64,000 nt of DNA from Misgurnus anguillicaudatus (GCF_027580225.2 NC_073340.2:36428001-36492000); one strand, 5' to 3'. Shown: positions 35,673-49,200, numbered from the stretch's first letter. The notes: generated from the letters alone by a model not told the origin. Numbers and translations: made by a program.

Positions 35673-36415
35673 AACTGCAACCCTGTAGCTAGATAAACCA
35701 GACTCACTGATGTGTGTGAAGTTCCCTGCCTATAAACAAATGACTCCTACCAGTGGGTGTGTCATCTGCGTTAAATGTCAGCTTAATACAGTATATATAT
35801 GTACACATATATGTACACACTACAAGCATTTCATTAGAGAGACCACAATCCTGAAAACAATCATCTTTATTGTTTTGTGGCAAATACCAATTATGCAGGT
35901 AATTGTTGGCCCTTCCAAGTTGGCACTAGAAGCCACGATATATGAAATTAGTCTCCATTTCATTTAGAAAATATTTCCAAAGGGCATCAAACCTGAGGAA
36001 ACCATATAGCTCCCACAACGGAAATAAACAAATCCTGTGGTCTGTTGTTGAATATAACTCATTTCACTGGATTTCAGTGTTGATGATTTGATGTGATCTG
36101 GGAATTGTTTTGTTCTTTTAAGCTCATCTTGTTGTTGTAGGTCTGTAAGCTCAAACCTGCTCTTGGCAGCACAGGCTTACGTTATTTCACATAAACAGAA
36201 TAAGATCATGGTTTTATAAGCAGAAGTAAAGTCCCTCGCCGCCAAGTCTCCATTTTTATAAAAGCAACCTATGCAAGGTGCACAATTATACAAATTTTGA
36301 CACGTGATGCAGGGTAGGCTGGATCTTTTGGTCTTTACTTGTGCAATTTGTTATATCTGTTGAATAGCAATTTATTGTTTCTGAGTAAAAGACAACACAA
36401 GTGAAATAAGTATTT

Positions 36416-37309
36416 GGGTGATTCTCACGAAAACTTGGTTTTAAAAATGTCAAGCATGAAAATGTAAAAATTGCTTAAATTTACTTTTTTTCCCACCAGA
36501 CATTGAAAAACAAAGTCTGGAGTAAATGGGAACATTAATTTAAAAACTTTTACTTATCATTTAACACTTTTTGTAACATAATTTTAAAAAATAGTCCTAA
36601 AAAATCTCATTACCGCAACAGTCAGAAAACATCAACACTGACATATTTTCAAAATGACATGACAAACCTGAAAGAACATAATTTGGAGATTCTGCACATG
36701 CATTTAAAATCAAAGTATTATGCTTCTATTAATTAAATTAACATTTAATATGCATCTGTTGCGGTAATGATAATCAAAATGTCGTGTAAGCATTCTGACA
36801 AGACAATATTTCAAATTAACTGTAAAAAAATGATCTTACCTGGTAGCCATCTTGAAGAAACTGGTCCATGTGCTTGGTCACTCAAAATCAAACTTTATTA
36901 AAATTGTTTATGTGTGCTAAAACTGTTCTCAAAGTGTGACACATAATTTTCCACATTTTTCTTCATTATTATTATTATACATGAATATTCAGTAAATATT
37001 TTTTTCTGTCATCTAAAGTAGTCTAGCAAAACATCCATTTATTTTTTTTCCTAATATTTTTGTGTTAATTTGATTAAATTACAACATAACGCATGTTCAA
37101 ACACAGCCGGACACATTGCGGTAATGAGAATTTCAGCAGAAAATGAGATAAAATTGACAATTATAAATTCTTATGTTGAAATCACACATTGTGCAAGGTA
37201 GAACACAGTATTGTGTTAATTCTGATGCTTTTTAATGTTACTATATTACACATTTTAAAGCTAAAATCATTAGTGCCGTGGTGTTTCAATGGTTTCGTGA
37301 GAATCACCC
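36416..37309. mobile_element. GGGTGATTCTCACGAAA element, copy 1
   Basis: Left GGGTGATTCTCACGAAAAC and right TTTCGTGAGAATCACCC are inverted ends about 0.9 kb apart. GCGGTAATGA and its inverse recur four times inside. No transposase was found. It is shared with copy 2 (61969-62861). Confidence 0.65.
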
Positions 37310-37827
37310 ATTTGATCCCCAAGCATAACATAACTTAGTACTGGTGGAAAACGCCTTGCTGGTAAGATGTGTAATTCATCAGGTCACCAGGTTTGCACAG
37401 ATCTCAGGAGGGATTGTGGTCCACTCCTCTTCACGGAGCATCTCTAAATCCTTATAGTTTCTTGGCTGTCGCTTGGCAACTTGAAGTTTCAGCTCCCTCC
37501 ACAGATTATTAGATTAAGGTCTGGACTCTGGAGACCTAAATGGGTAAACAGTTTGTCCGGTTTTCATTTTCTACAGATAACATTTTTATTCGAAATGTTA
37601 TCTGTATTTTGCCTAAATCTTTACCTAAAATATTAATAAATTATTGTCCATGCGTTGTCTATCTTTTCAGCAAACGTGTGAGTATGCAATGATCTCATAT
37701 AACTTAATCCAGCTATGCTCCAAGAACAGAATGAACAGATCATTAAAATAAGTTATCTCAGTGGATTATATATTATATATTAATTGGATTTGTTTGATCT
37801 TGGATGTAGGCCTGAGTTACATACAAA

Positions 37828-38056
37828 GAACGTTCAGTAACACTTTATTTTACGGTGTTTTTGCTACACATGTTACATGTAATTAATATAGTAACAGTTA
37901 ATTATGCATAATTACATGCAACTAATCCTAAACCAAACCCTATTCCTAACCCCAACCCTATAGTAAGTACATGTTGTTGATAATTATTACTTGGTACTTA
38001 AATATATAATTACAATGTAACAGTGACGCCTTAAAATAAAGTGTAACCGAACGTTC
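37828..38056. mobile_element. GAACGTTC-ended MITE, copy 1
   Basis: GAACGTTCAGTAACACTTTA at the left pairs with TAAAGTGTAACCGAACGTTC at the right. Inside is a CCTAACCCCAACCCTA motif common to this fish repeat family. It is shared with copy 2. Confidence 0.65.
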
Positions 38057-38850
38057 TTATGTTTTATAAAATATAATTTACACAATTAATTACCATATTT
38101 GTTGGCTTTTATATTTTGTGTGTTAACTAATGTTTGCCAATTTTTCCATTGTTGTTGTTTTATGCATTTTCTTGCTGTTTATATATTCTAAAAATGACAA
38201 AAGCCTAATATATGTAATAATTCATTCAATTTATGTCATATTAATGAGCATATTCAGATTTATTGTATTATTTATTTTAAAACACTTAATCTGAGATCCT
38301 TCACCGAATCTGACATCGGAGGTCTTTTTATTAGGCCATTATGCATAGATTGTAAACAATATTTAAACATTTAAACAGCCTTTATAATTGTGCAAATAAA
38401 ATTGTAAGAAAAGAAGAGAAAACAAATAATAAAGTCAAAGATTGAAAAGAATAAGGAGGGTGTACAATATAATCCTTTTAAAGGAGCAATTTGGCATTGT
38501 AATATTGTCTTCGTAGCTTAAAGACTTGAAAGTACTTTCAATGTTTCAAAATACATTTTTATTTGAACCTTAAATTGAGTAATACTGGGCCTGATTGCAT
38601 TTATGAATGTAAAACTTACCATATAAAATAATCAAATTAAAAAAGAAAATATCACCTTTAAAAAAGTCATCTTTTCTGTATTTTAATGTTTACATACAGA
38701 ATAACTCTAGTATGCATTCAAAGATGTGCAATCCTACAAAAATATTTTTTTTTTAATATACCTCAATAACTTTTATTAGCTTTTATTGTGAGTGCAAACT
38801 AAAGGCCATTTCAAATTCCCTAAAAGATCTGCCATCGCAGCGCTGTGGTC

Positions 38851-39031
38851 TCATATCTCAGGTGTGTGATCTCAGGCGGAAGTGGGCGTGGTCATCCTGG
38901 AAGCCTCCCCTAGCAACCGCTCGAGCTCTCAGTTGCTCTGTCCGAGTCGCGGGCAGCGCACGTGAATCCCGCGGGGAAAACACGCGCCAAATGAGCCTCA
39001 GTGATCCGGGATAACGCGTCCAGCCGCCGCC
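38851..39031 (+). promoter_or_regulatory. ush1g promoter / 5' UTR region
   Basis: An abrupt rise in GC and CpG (GCGGGCAGCGCACGTGAATC and similar) directly upstream of the ush1g ATG, which sits in a strong GCCGCCGCCATGA context. Confidence 0.5.
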
Positions 39032-39195
39032 ATGAACGATAAATATCACCAGGCGGCTCGTGACGGATACCTGGAGCTGCTGAAAGAGGCGACGCGTAAA
39101 GATCTCAACGCTCCGGATGATGACGGAATGACGCCGACGCTCTGGGCCGCTCACCACGGTAACCTGGACGCGCTGAGACTGGTGGTGGGGAGAGG
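39032..39195 (+). CDS. ush1g: USH1G (SANS) exon 1, separated from its downstream exons
   Basis: The ATG opens a 54-codon frame plus two bases (phase 2) and ends at donor GG|GTAAGA. The product starts [20 protein letters not shown] and continues [17 protein letters not shown], the first ankyrin repeats of SANS. SANS is a scaffold of the Usher complex in hair-cell stereocilia and photoreceptors. Exon 1 of USH1G is normally followed by a large exon holding most of the protein; it does not appear before 43,487, where the intron runs into a duplicated hid1 intron. Splicing to the next acceptor on this strand (43,950) would join out of phase and terminate quickly. The functional start is probably a second exon 1 expected near 64,586. 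Confidence 0.92.
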
Positions 39196-41177
39196 GTAAG
39201 ACATACACCTTACTTTAGATTAGACATAGACCTACATCATATTTAAATACTTTAATTGCTGTTAATATAAATATATTATTTTTAATAATTTATGTGTATT
39301 TATAATCCCACTTTATTATAAATAATGGGGCCTCCATGAGATCATCATGTTTTATGTCAAAATTATCATTTAAAAACAAGCAACATTTTGTGGTATGTTC
39401 CTCTTAAATAATAAAAACTCATATAGATGTTATTAAAGCTTTATGTTTGATAAGTGGAGTACTTCTGGTACAGTAACATCTGTAAAACTTCAGACCAAAT
39501 ATGTTGTTGAAAACATTTGAAATTAAACCAATACCAATGGTGAAGACCATCTAGTTTAAAAAATACAAAAAATCTGTTGCTATTTTCTTGTTTTATGCAT
39601 GGACTCTCTTAAACCCCAAACTTCGCCCAATGTTATATGTTAGCCTGGTCATAGGGTCATTTTTATTGAGACCTACACTCTTAAAATGAACGTGTTAAAT
39701 TAACACATCTTGTGTCTAGTTAAGGACAACACATCTAGTGTGTTGTCCTTAACTTAACACATCTCTGTGTTATTTTTGGAATAACACACTTTGTGTTGTT
39801 TTAACACATCCTGTGTTATCCATTTCATTTATTTAAGCTCACATTCTACACGAAATGACACACAATGTTTTAAAACAACACATAATGTGTTAAATAGTTT
39901 AACACAAAACAATGTGAAAAAATTAACACATCCCTTCTCAGATTGTATACATCATCTGAATGTTGAAAAAGCTTTCCATTGTTGTATGGTTTGTTAGGAT
40001 AAGACATAATTTGGCCGAGATACAACTAATTATGAATATCTGGAATCTGAGGGTGCAAAAAATAGTGAGAAAATCACCTTCAAAGTGGTCCAAATGATGT
40101 CATTAGCACTGCATACACTCACAGATATAAACGTTTTGATATAATTACGATAGGAAATGTACAAAATATCTACATGAAACATAATCTTTACTTAATATCC
40201 TAATGATTTTGGCATAAAAGAATAATCTATCATTTAATCATATATCATACAATGTATTTTTGGCTTTTGCTACAAACATGCTAATACAAAAGTATGTTGT
40301 AAAATGTTGGTTATAATACATTCTCATGGGATTATAAATCAGCCGAATACTTTTTTAGCTTTTAAATGGTCTTCAGTGTCACTCATACCTCAAACAGCCA
40401 ATAAAAGTTAAAGTTGTTTTTGAATTTTACTATAATGATCTGTTAGTTTATGCAGATTTTATATGATTTGGAGAAAATGAATAAATGATTTAATTTGTAA
40501 TCTGTTGAGGTATTTGTGCTATACTACATTAATGACTTTTATACCAACAAAACTTAACATATTTTGTTTACAGGGTTTTAGGCATGGTACAATACTAATA
40601 CAATGATTTCTGTACATGAAGCATTAAAGTGTAATGATATGTGGTAGTATTTCAGAACTATGTTGTTGATAGATAGACGGATAAAAGTAATATGAAGTAA
40701 GGTAAGACCATGCATGTATTAAAAGTGCATTAGAGACAGAATATGAAGTGTATACAAGCTTGTATGCAGGTACTGGTTTAGAGTTCAGTTAACTGCACTT
40801 ATACAGAAATAAAGAATTAAACATCAATTGTGACGCTTACACAAGCCTCTCATAACACATCAGGCTAAAAAAAACATGATTGTTTGGCTAAAAGTGTTCA
40901 CTTTAAGAGTTTATAAACTGTAAATTGATATGTGACTGGTAGAGGTCTGGTTATGTGATGTTCAGATATGTAGAGAGAGTTTTATTAGCAGGATGGTGCT
41001 TCAGTATTCTTTGTGGTATTACATCTATCAAGACTGATTGATATCTGGTTTTATTCATTTGCATTTTTATTGCTCCAGGCTAATTTGCATAAAGGTCACT
41101 CAGGACAATGAAATCTCTATACTGTGGCCTTCTCAAGCTTTATTGGGTGATTTATGTAAATATAATACACAGATTTT

Positions 41178-41510
41178 TAGAGCTGCATAACGATTAATCG
41201 TTTGCAGAATAAAAATTTTGTTTTCATCATATGTGTGTGTGTGTGTGTACTGTGTAAAATAATTATGTATATATAAATACACATATACATGTATAATTTT
41301 AAGGGGGAAAAATTATATTTTAAGTATTTATATGAATTATATATAAATATAAAAATGTATATACACATGTGAATATTTCTTACATATATACATGCATGCG
41401 TGTGTATTTATATATACAGAATTATTATACATTGTAAACACATATATATGATGTAAACAAAACTTTTATTCTGTAAACGACTAGTTGCGATTAATCATCA
41501 TGCAGCCCTA
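41178..41510. mobile_element. TIR element (GGGCTGCATGATGATTAATCG family)
   Basis: AGCTGCATAACGATTAATCG at the left and CGATTAATCATCATGCAGCC at the right are inverted. Inner AGAATAAAAATTTTG pairs with AAAACTTTTATTCT. The centre has a GTGTGTGTG run and TA-rich repeats. It is non-coding. Confidence 0.65.
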
Positions 41511-42750
41511 CAGATTTTTATTCAAATATACTCTCTCTATATGTTCTGTTTGCTATAGAGTCAAGTGCTGATGTATTAAACAGCTCATACCAGATCTGTG
41601 GTGTTGTTTTATTTGCAATTCATTAGGTAATGAGATCTAAATAACCTGTCTCTTATCTCATGACGGGGTTAATAATGGAAGTTAAATGTTCTGCTCTGTG
41701 ATCAACCTCACTGTTCTCTGATCAGCTTCACATCTTTCGCTGTAACACCAAACCCAATCTGTAAATACAAACCATGTTCACTTCAGTCTCTCGTATTCCT
41801 CATCTTCTAAAAAGTATAAGCCGGTGGGCAGGGTTTTGTGATAATGTCAGACTCAAAGTTTGTGCACTGATAAGTTATGCACAATAAGACCCCAAATATG
41901 TCCGATAGGGCAGATTTATAGGGCTTATTGTTGAATGAATATAAATGTCAGGGTCTGGAAACTTTTAGTGTCTGTCTGTGGACTTATCATGAGTACACTT
42001 CACTCTAAAAAACGATTCGTTGGCTGAACAACCATAACTTATGAAAGTAATTGGATTAAACACAAAAAACTTAGTATTTATAACTTTTCAACCTCTACTT
42101 ACCATATTTAGTATGTGTAACACAAAAATTTAAGTTACCAGGTGAACTTAAATGTATCCAAAAATAAAATGAAAAAACATAAGTAATGCTAACTACTATA
42201 ACAATTGCATCAAAATTAACTAAATCTAGCATAAACTTTTAAGTAACTATAGAGCCACGTGATTTCCCATGATGCCTTTCCAGCCAAAAATTATGACATC
42301 TGTCGTAGCCATTTTGTGAAGCACAAGCCCTGTAAAAAATCCAACTTCAAAATGTTCTTTTAACAAAAAACAAAGTTTTTCTTGTTGAAGGGCATCAGTT
42401 CATTAATTTGTGTTCACTGAATGAAATAAGCATAATCATCCTGCTAACAAATATCATTTGTTGACTGGAGTTTTAAGTTTTTGTCCAATTTGTTTACCCA
42501 ACTTGCCAAATTGAGTAATCTGAACAAGCAATTTAAAAAAAAACAATGGTCTGAATAGTTCCCAGCATGCATTGCTACATGTTCACTTATTTGGTTAATA
42601 TTTACTAAAAAGATGACTGTTTTAATGTTTGCTGGGTTTATTTATGTTGATATGTTGTTAATGTTAGTTATATGTTGTATTTAGAGTTATTTTGAAAAAA
42701 TTATGTTTGTTCATTGTTACCATGATTGAGAAGTGTGTGCTCAGTGTAGA

Positions 42751-42870
42751 GGGCAACACAGTGGGTTAGCGGGCATCATAGTTTCCTCACAGCAAAAAGG
42801 TCTCTGATTCAAGCAAGAGCTAAGTCAGACAAAAACTTTGTTCAGGAGACCTTTCTGTGTACACTAAATT
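42751..42870 (+). mobile_element. DANA-like SINE fragment
   Basis: CACAGTGGGTTAGCGGGC, then CCTCACAGCAAAAAGGTCTC, then GATTCAAGC and TTTCTGTGT occur in the order seen in the tRNA-derived head of zebrafish DANA SINEs. It is degenerate and probably incomplete. Confidence 0.5.
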
Positions 42871-42908
42871 ATGTATACCTTTCTGTGTATACTAAATTGC
42901 TCCAACTT

Positions 42909-43205
42909 CACTCTAAAATATGTGTTGAATTTACTTAAAAAGTGTGATGCAAAAATGGTGCATATATATTTTAAGTAATCCCAACTTGGAATAATTTTAC
43001 TTAAAATAAACAAGAAAATATGTGTTATATGAACTTAAATATTTGAGTTCATCATCATTCTTTACTTAAAAATTTAAGTAAATAAAACACAGGTTTTCTT
43101 GTAAATTTTAAGTAAAACTATCAAAGTTGGGAATACTTAAAAAGTGTGATGCAAAAATGGTGCATATATATTTTAAGTAAATCCAACACATCATTTTTTA
43201 GAGTG
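42909..43205. mobile_element. CACTCTAAAA MITE with internal duplication
   Basis: Ends CACTCTAAAATATGTGTTG and CAACACATCATTTTTTAGAGTG are inverted. ACTTAAAAAGTGTGATGCAA plus the following 26 bases occurs twice as direct repeats inside (near 42,938 and 43,135). Confidence 0.65.
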
Positions 43206-43949
43206 TTGGCTGTACTGTCAGTTTATCTTTTATAAGTGTGATATAGATTTACATTGTTGCCGTTGATGTCACAATTCAGGATTGTCACTATAGTGAAGAT
43301 CTTGAGTGTGTTTGTGAGCTTCCTTAAAGGTGACAGAATGATTGAACGGAGTATTTATCCTTGTTCTGTGATGTGACATGTAGACAGTTTTTTTTGGGGG
43401 GGTCTGTATTGCCTTAGAAGCTTCCTAAAAACCTCTCTCGGATAGCTCTATTAGGGTGGGGGATTTTAAACAAGTGGTTTTGCACCTATTTGATATTTTT
43501 CCTATTTAAAACTTGACTCTTCTGTAGTTATATCGTGTACTAAGACTGACAGAAAATTTAAAATTGTGATTTTCTAGGCCGATATGGCTAGAACTATACT
43601 TTCATTCTGGCGTAATAATCAAGGACTTTGCAGCAGTGTCGCTTTAACTCAGATATACGTCACCACGGGGAAAATAAGACAATCGTCACTTCCATTTCAT
43701 GGCGACTTTAAATGTAAATAAAGTCTAATGTGAATATGGAAATAATAACCAACTTTAAATTAAGCATGATAATTAAATGAGCAACTACTGATTAAAGTAC
43801 TAAAATTTCAGAGAAATGTAAACAACTATGCTAATATGTTATACACGATATTCTCCATGGTAATATTGTACAAATTATCTTTGTAAACGGTATTATTGGC
43901 TGTCATTGCAAGTCTAGTTACGGTATATTTTGTTTGTATGTGAACACAG

Positions 43950-46132
43950 AATGAAAGTGATGATGAATCCACACGACCGCTGGCGGAGTCTCTCCTCACG
44001 GCTATAGCTGATTTGCTGTTTTGCCCAGGTTTCACTGTGGAGAATAACCACAGGACCAGTGTGGTAACCCCTTTATATCTCTATATCTCAGACACGGTCA
44101 GTTTATGACTTGCTGTGTTACACCGGTTATAAAGATGATACGATCACTGTGTTTGTTTAGAATAATGCTGGTGATATTCAGTCCATAGACAGCTGTGAAT
44201 TCATCTGGGAAGCTGGAGTTGGATTTGCTCAGGCCCCACCCCTTAACCACACCCATGACTCCAATAGGTCAGAACTCCACCCACTCCTCTTCAGCTCTTT
44301 ATATCATTATATCGCTCACACTACTTCCTAATTGACATACTTTTCTTCTTAAATAGTATGAGATTAGAATATTAAAAGTAGAAATCAAATGTGCCCCAAT
44401 TATAAATGTTTCTCTGTTTCTCTCTCAGGACAGAGTTATTGAAGCTTTTATTAACATGTTTCTCAGAAGACATGTACCAGTCTCCATCTGACAAACACAC
44501 AATAAATCCTTGGGTGTCGTTCTTTTGCTCTAGAGAAAACAGGTAAACACACACACACACACGTTTAAGTCTGCTTGCTGAGTTTTTTTCAGTGTTTGTA
44601 AATTTCCTTTTGAAACAGAAAGTTTTTTTAAATCCTTATATATATGTTTATTTCTATCTCTTTAAGACATGCCCTGCCACTCTTCACTTCTCTTCTTAAT
44701 GTGGTGTGCGCTTATGATCCCATCGGGTATGGTATACCGTACAATCACCTGATGTTCTCTGACCAGCGGGGGGCGCTAGTGGAGCTGGCACTGCAGATCC
44801 TAATCGTCTCATTGGAGCAAGAGCTCATTGACGCCACAAACACAAACATCACGAATCTGAGCACAAATCAAGACACTAACTTATCTGATTCCAACATGAA
44901 GACTTCTGTTGAGGGATGCCAGGTAAAGACATCGTATATATTCATGCCACCATATTAGATTTGCAAGATGAAGTACCACATTGTCCCGAATAATTTTTTT
45001 TATTAGAATGCCTTTTTTATAAATTATGTCTTATATTTGAGCTTTACTGTGCGTTCACACCAGACAGAAGAGGCGACAAAAACGCGCTATTTGCGCAAAA
45101 TTGCGGCGCGAAAATCAGGTTTTTAACTCGCACGGATCACAAGGCAACACTTAATTTGCATGCAATGTGCCATCCGCGCTTACTGTGCCATTTGCGCTTA
45201 CCGCGCACCACAGGATGCCTATTCACGACTTTTCATAGACTTAACATGTAAATCACTCACGCTTGCTGCCTCTTCCACGTCTGGTGTGAACGCACCATTA
45301 GGCTATTACATGGCATACTGTACACCTGCAGGTGGCGCCAAATACATTTAAACAAATTCAACTGGAATGATGCAACCTAATAAATGGTTGTCAACTGTTA
45401 AATCTTTCGCCGCCAGCGTTTTTTAAAAAAGTTGCCCGCCAGCATTTTTCATGATTTTCACAAGTTTAATGCCTTCCAGAAAATGTTCTTCTTTAAATAT
45501 ATAAACATACAATATACCAAATGAAAGAACAGACCCTCTGCTTTAAAAAAAAAAAAAAACTTTCAACCTACCTTCAGTAGTTCTTTTGTAATCAGTTTTT
45601 GAATATGGGTAGGTTTCTGCAAAAATACCACATTTTGAGCAAAAAGCAGAGATAATTACATTTTTATGACAGACTTTTCATATAGATCCCATTCAGAGCG
45701 ATCTTTAAAACAAACACGAGATATCTCGTCAATGGCGGCGAAAGAGTTAATAAAATATTACATGTTTTTTCACAATGATATGGACAGCCTAAGCTAATTG
45801 TTATTAAATCCAGGTGTACTGCAGGTTATTTATGGTACTGTACGCCTTATGAAAAGCATTCAAGGATGTGGGACACCAAACAGGTCCCATTTGACTTGTG
45901 AGAAGTATTTTGAAATTACAGCATTTTTTAAAAGAGTTGATTTTCAAAAAGGTACACTTTATAAAGGGGGGGGGGGGGGGGGTCATCTTATAATCAGAGT
46001 CATCTAATATTTTGGACAAAACGTTAAGTATAGTCGAAGTTTTAGGTCAGTGCAGATTGCAGACAATAATGCTCTTTGTGAAATGCATTTCTGTTTTTAA
46101 ATATAATAATATCTAATAATATATTAATAAAA

Positions 46133-46228
<96 letters not shown>

Positions 46229-49200
46229 GAACCTAAAGCATTGTTGTATTGCACATAGTGTATTGCATCTTTAGGCAAGTTATCTTATTTTGCATATCAC
46301 AGGCTATAAAATGCTGTCTAGGTGGGTATTTTGGGTTTCAGGTCAGTGTCTGATATGATATGTGTGTTTGTGTGTTTGTTTCAGGCCACACAAGTTGAGA
46401 ATTTGTTTGTAAACTACCTGTCCCGAATTCATCGAGAGGAGGTGAGACCCTGTTATACAAACACTCCATCTTACACTTCATTAAACAAATACTCTCCCTC
46501 GACCACCACTATACAATATGGTGTGATTTGTGACGTAAAACTGTATTCATTAAGAATACTAGAAGCATCTTCACTAGTTAATGTATTATGTTTATAAACG
46601 AGGATCTTAACTATGTTATGTTTTTCTCTGTAGGACTTTAATTTTATCTTGCGAGGAATCAGTGTACTATTGAATAACCCAGTGCTGCAGACGTATCTGC
46701 CCAATTCCTGTAAGAAGATTCAGTTTCATCAGGAGCTGCTGGTGCTCTTCTGGAAACTCTGTGACCTTAACAAGGTACCAATAAGACCTCATAATCTTAC
46801 ACAAATACACGCTTAAAGATAAGTGCTGTATTATATCATGATTTTCATATCTGGTTTGCAATTTTCTACAACACTGTGATCAAAATTAGAGAGATTTTTT
46901 TGTGTACAAACAGAACTCACTATTTGTGCTTTTGTAATTAAAGTTATTGTACATCAGAAGTGTTCAGTATTTGTGAATGTGTGTTTGCAGTATATATATC
47001 TGTATAGTTCAGACTTTGATGTTTTTCATCTCTGTGTTTCAGAAGTTCTTATTTTATGTGTTGAAAAGCAGTGATGTGCTGGAGATTCTGGTGCCAATTT
47101 TGTTTTATCTGAATGATGCCCGAGCCAATCAGTGTGAGTCTTTGGACAATATGTCATAGCTTAGGGTGACCATACATGCCATTTTTCCAGGACGCATCCT
47201 GGCCAGGATATTTAAGGGTGCGTCTTCCAGAAGTCATATTTGTCGACCACATACATCAGCAAGATTTATTGTTTTTTTAGGTTGTATTTCAGAAAAGCAA
47301 ACATTACATTTTAAGGTAAGAATTAAATTACAGTGATTGTATTGTGTTTTATTTATTTATTTTTTACCCGAAATCCTGGCCAGGATGTGTCACGGAAAAA
47401 TGGCACACATGGTCACCCTATCGTAGCTACAAAGTCACTCGTATAAATGCCACATTAATTATTACCCTTATTTCCATTTTGAGAGACCTTGTTTAGTTTT
47501 ATGAGATGATGAGTCTGTCAATTAATGTATTGGTTATTAAAATGGGTGGAGCTAATGTTGCATCTTGTCTTTGAGCAATTTCAGTGTTATGGATGTGACA
47601 TTTGCAGTCAAAACTTGTAATATAATTAATTTCTTCAACACCATTTTTAGGAATTTTGTTAATTAAAATGCACAACCCAGAAGCAATAATACCCAATAAA
47701 TGGATAAGTGACAACTCTTCAAAGAACATTTAATATTCATTTTTTTACGTGCATTTATTAAGAAGAAATAATTTTATAGATGTGAAATGAACATGACAAT
47801 TCAGAAATTTGCACTTAACTATGCAAAATAATAAAAAAGCTTAAACCAAGACTTTGCATGGATATTTAAACCAACAAATATTGGTATCTAAGATATCAGT
47901 ATGTTTAAAGGAGCATTTCACCCGTAGAAACATTAATCTTTATTGAAAGTGTTATATTTGTACTCTAAATGTAACATACATTTAGAATTTGGTGCCTATT
48001 TGACAGAGAAAAGGGGTGTTTTTTTGTCTCACCCCCTCAACAAAGATATAGGACTTCCTTCTTTCAATGATGAAAAATAACAATTTTTACATCATTGAAA
48101 GAAGAAAGTGCAACACTGAAATCTGTATTTCTCCTGTCTCAGCGGCAACTGAGGAAATGATGCATGACCATTCAAAAACATGACTGGGGTTCTAACTATA
48201 TATCCATTATTAATGCAAATGGATGAAGTGTCATGATAAGTTTGATGTTTTCATGAAATAGCCCTTTAACATTTGCTTTTATCAGGTACTGAATGTTGTT
48301 CTTATGTATTTGCATATCTGCGGGGGTTTTTTCAGCACGAGTGGGACTGGTGCACATCGGCGTGTTCATCCTGCTGCTGTTGAGCGGTGAGAGGAATTTC
48401 GGGGTGCGTCTCAATAAGCCCTACACCGTACGCGTGCCGATGGACATTAGCGTGTTTGCTGGGAATCATGCTGACCTGCTGATAGTGGTGAGATATAGCC
48501 ACACACATAATGTAAATACAGTACATCTAGTAAGAATTAAAAGAAATAATTCATGCACTCGTCAGGTTTTTCATAAGATAATCACCAGCGGACACCAGCG
48601 ACTTCAGCCGCTCTACGACTGTCTGCTTACCATCATAGTCAACGGTGAGTCTGTTTGTTTCTATACTGCAGAAGACACGTTAACATTAAATGTTGTAGTA
48701 CTTAAGGCCACTTTTAATCTTGACTTTTAATATGTGTTTGGAGTGTCATGTTTTAACACTTCCAGCTTTAATTCCAATCAATATCTTGTTTCTTATATGA
48801 TGTATTTTGTTATGTTGTGCCATGTCAAAAATGAATTGGTATTACATCAAAAATGGCAACAAAATTAATACAAATGCCCAAAATAATCTAGATATGATTG
48901 CAAAACGTACTTTTTATATTTTCACATCTTATATAATTAGGCAATATCACAATAGCAAGAGAGCTGTTTTCATAAATGTCAGCATGATTGCAAATATAAC
49001 AGTGATTTTACAAAAACACTGACAAGAAGTTCCATATCATCTCCTTAGCATTTTTGTATTTGTTTACTCAAAGAAACCTAGGAAAATTCCTACATCAAAA
49101 TGACTTCTGATGACGACTTGTTATTATTACTATTATGACTTTTTAGGGTTAGACCTTTATGAAACTTTCAGGTCAATTTGATGTGTGCTGGTCTGGTCTT

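Larger units (their letters stand above)
35673..38850. other. Spacer between otop3 and ush1g, no otop2 gene seen
   Basis: No long frame or otopetrin motif was found on either strand, although mammals have OTOP2 in this interval. The stretch contains the elements at 36416-37309 and 37828-38056 and otherwise AT-rich DNA. Confidence 0.55.
16769..43487 (+). repeat. Tandem segmental duplication, copy 1 (26,719-bp unit)
   Basis: From ATTTGATATTTTTCC at 16,769 onward the sequence realigns with 43,488 onward, first at a constant offset of 26,719 (hid1 exon 4 starts at 17,231 and 43,950). The offset then drifts through insertions and deletions; by the window end 38,446 matches 64,000. This copy contains hid1 exons 4-19, otop3, ush1g exon 1 and part of ush1g intron 1. 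Direct orientation and abutment make it a head-to-tail duplication, or two haplotypes mis-joined during assembly. Confidence 0.9.
39196..43487 (+). other. ush1g intron 1 fragment up to the duplication junction
   Basis: Non-coding. It holds TTAACACA-rich repeats at 39,690-39,930 with a 33-nt palindrome at 39720-39752 (TTAAGGACAACACA arms), a TIR element at 41178-41510 and a composite element at 42909-43205. The last bases before the junction are TTTTGCACCT. Confidence 0.55.

Noticed and set aside
38858..39208. 116-codon minus-strand frame over the ush1g start
   Set aside because: It lies antisense to ush1g exon 1 and its GC-rich promoter. Composition explains the open frame and no domain was recognised.
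41230..41460. GT and TA simple repeats suggestive of a microsatellite locus
   Set aside because: They form the centre of a TIR element (41178-41510), so they are described there rather than as a separate feature.
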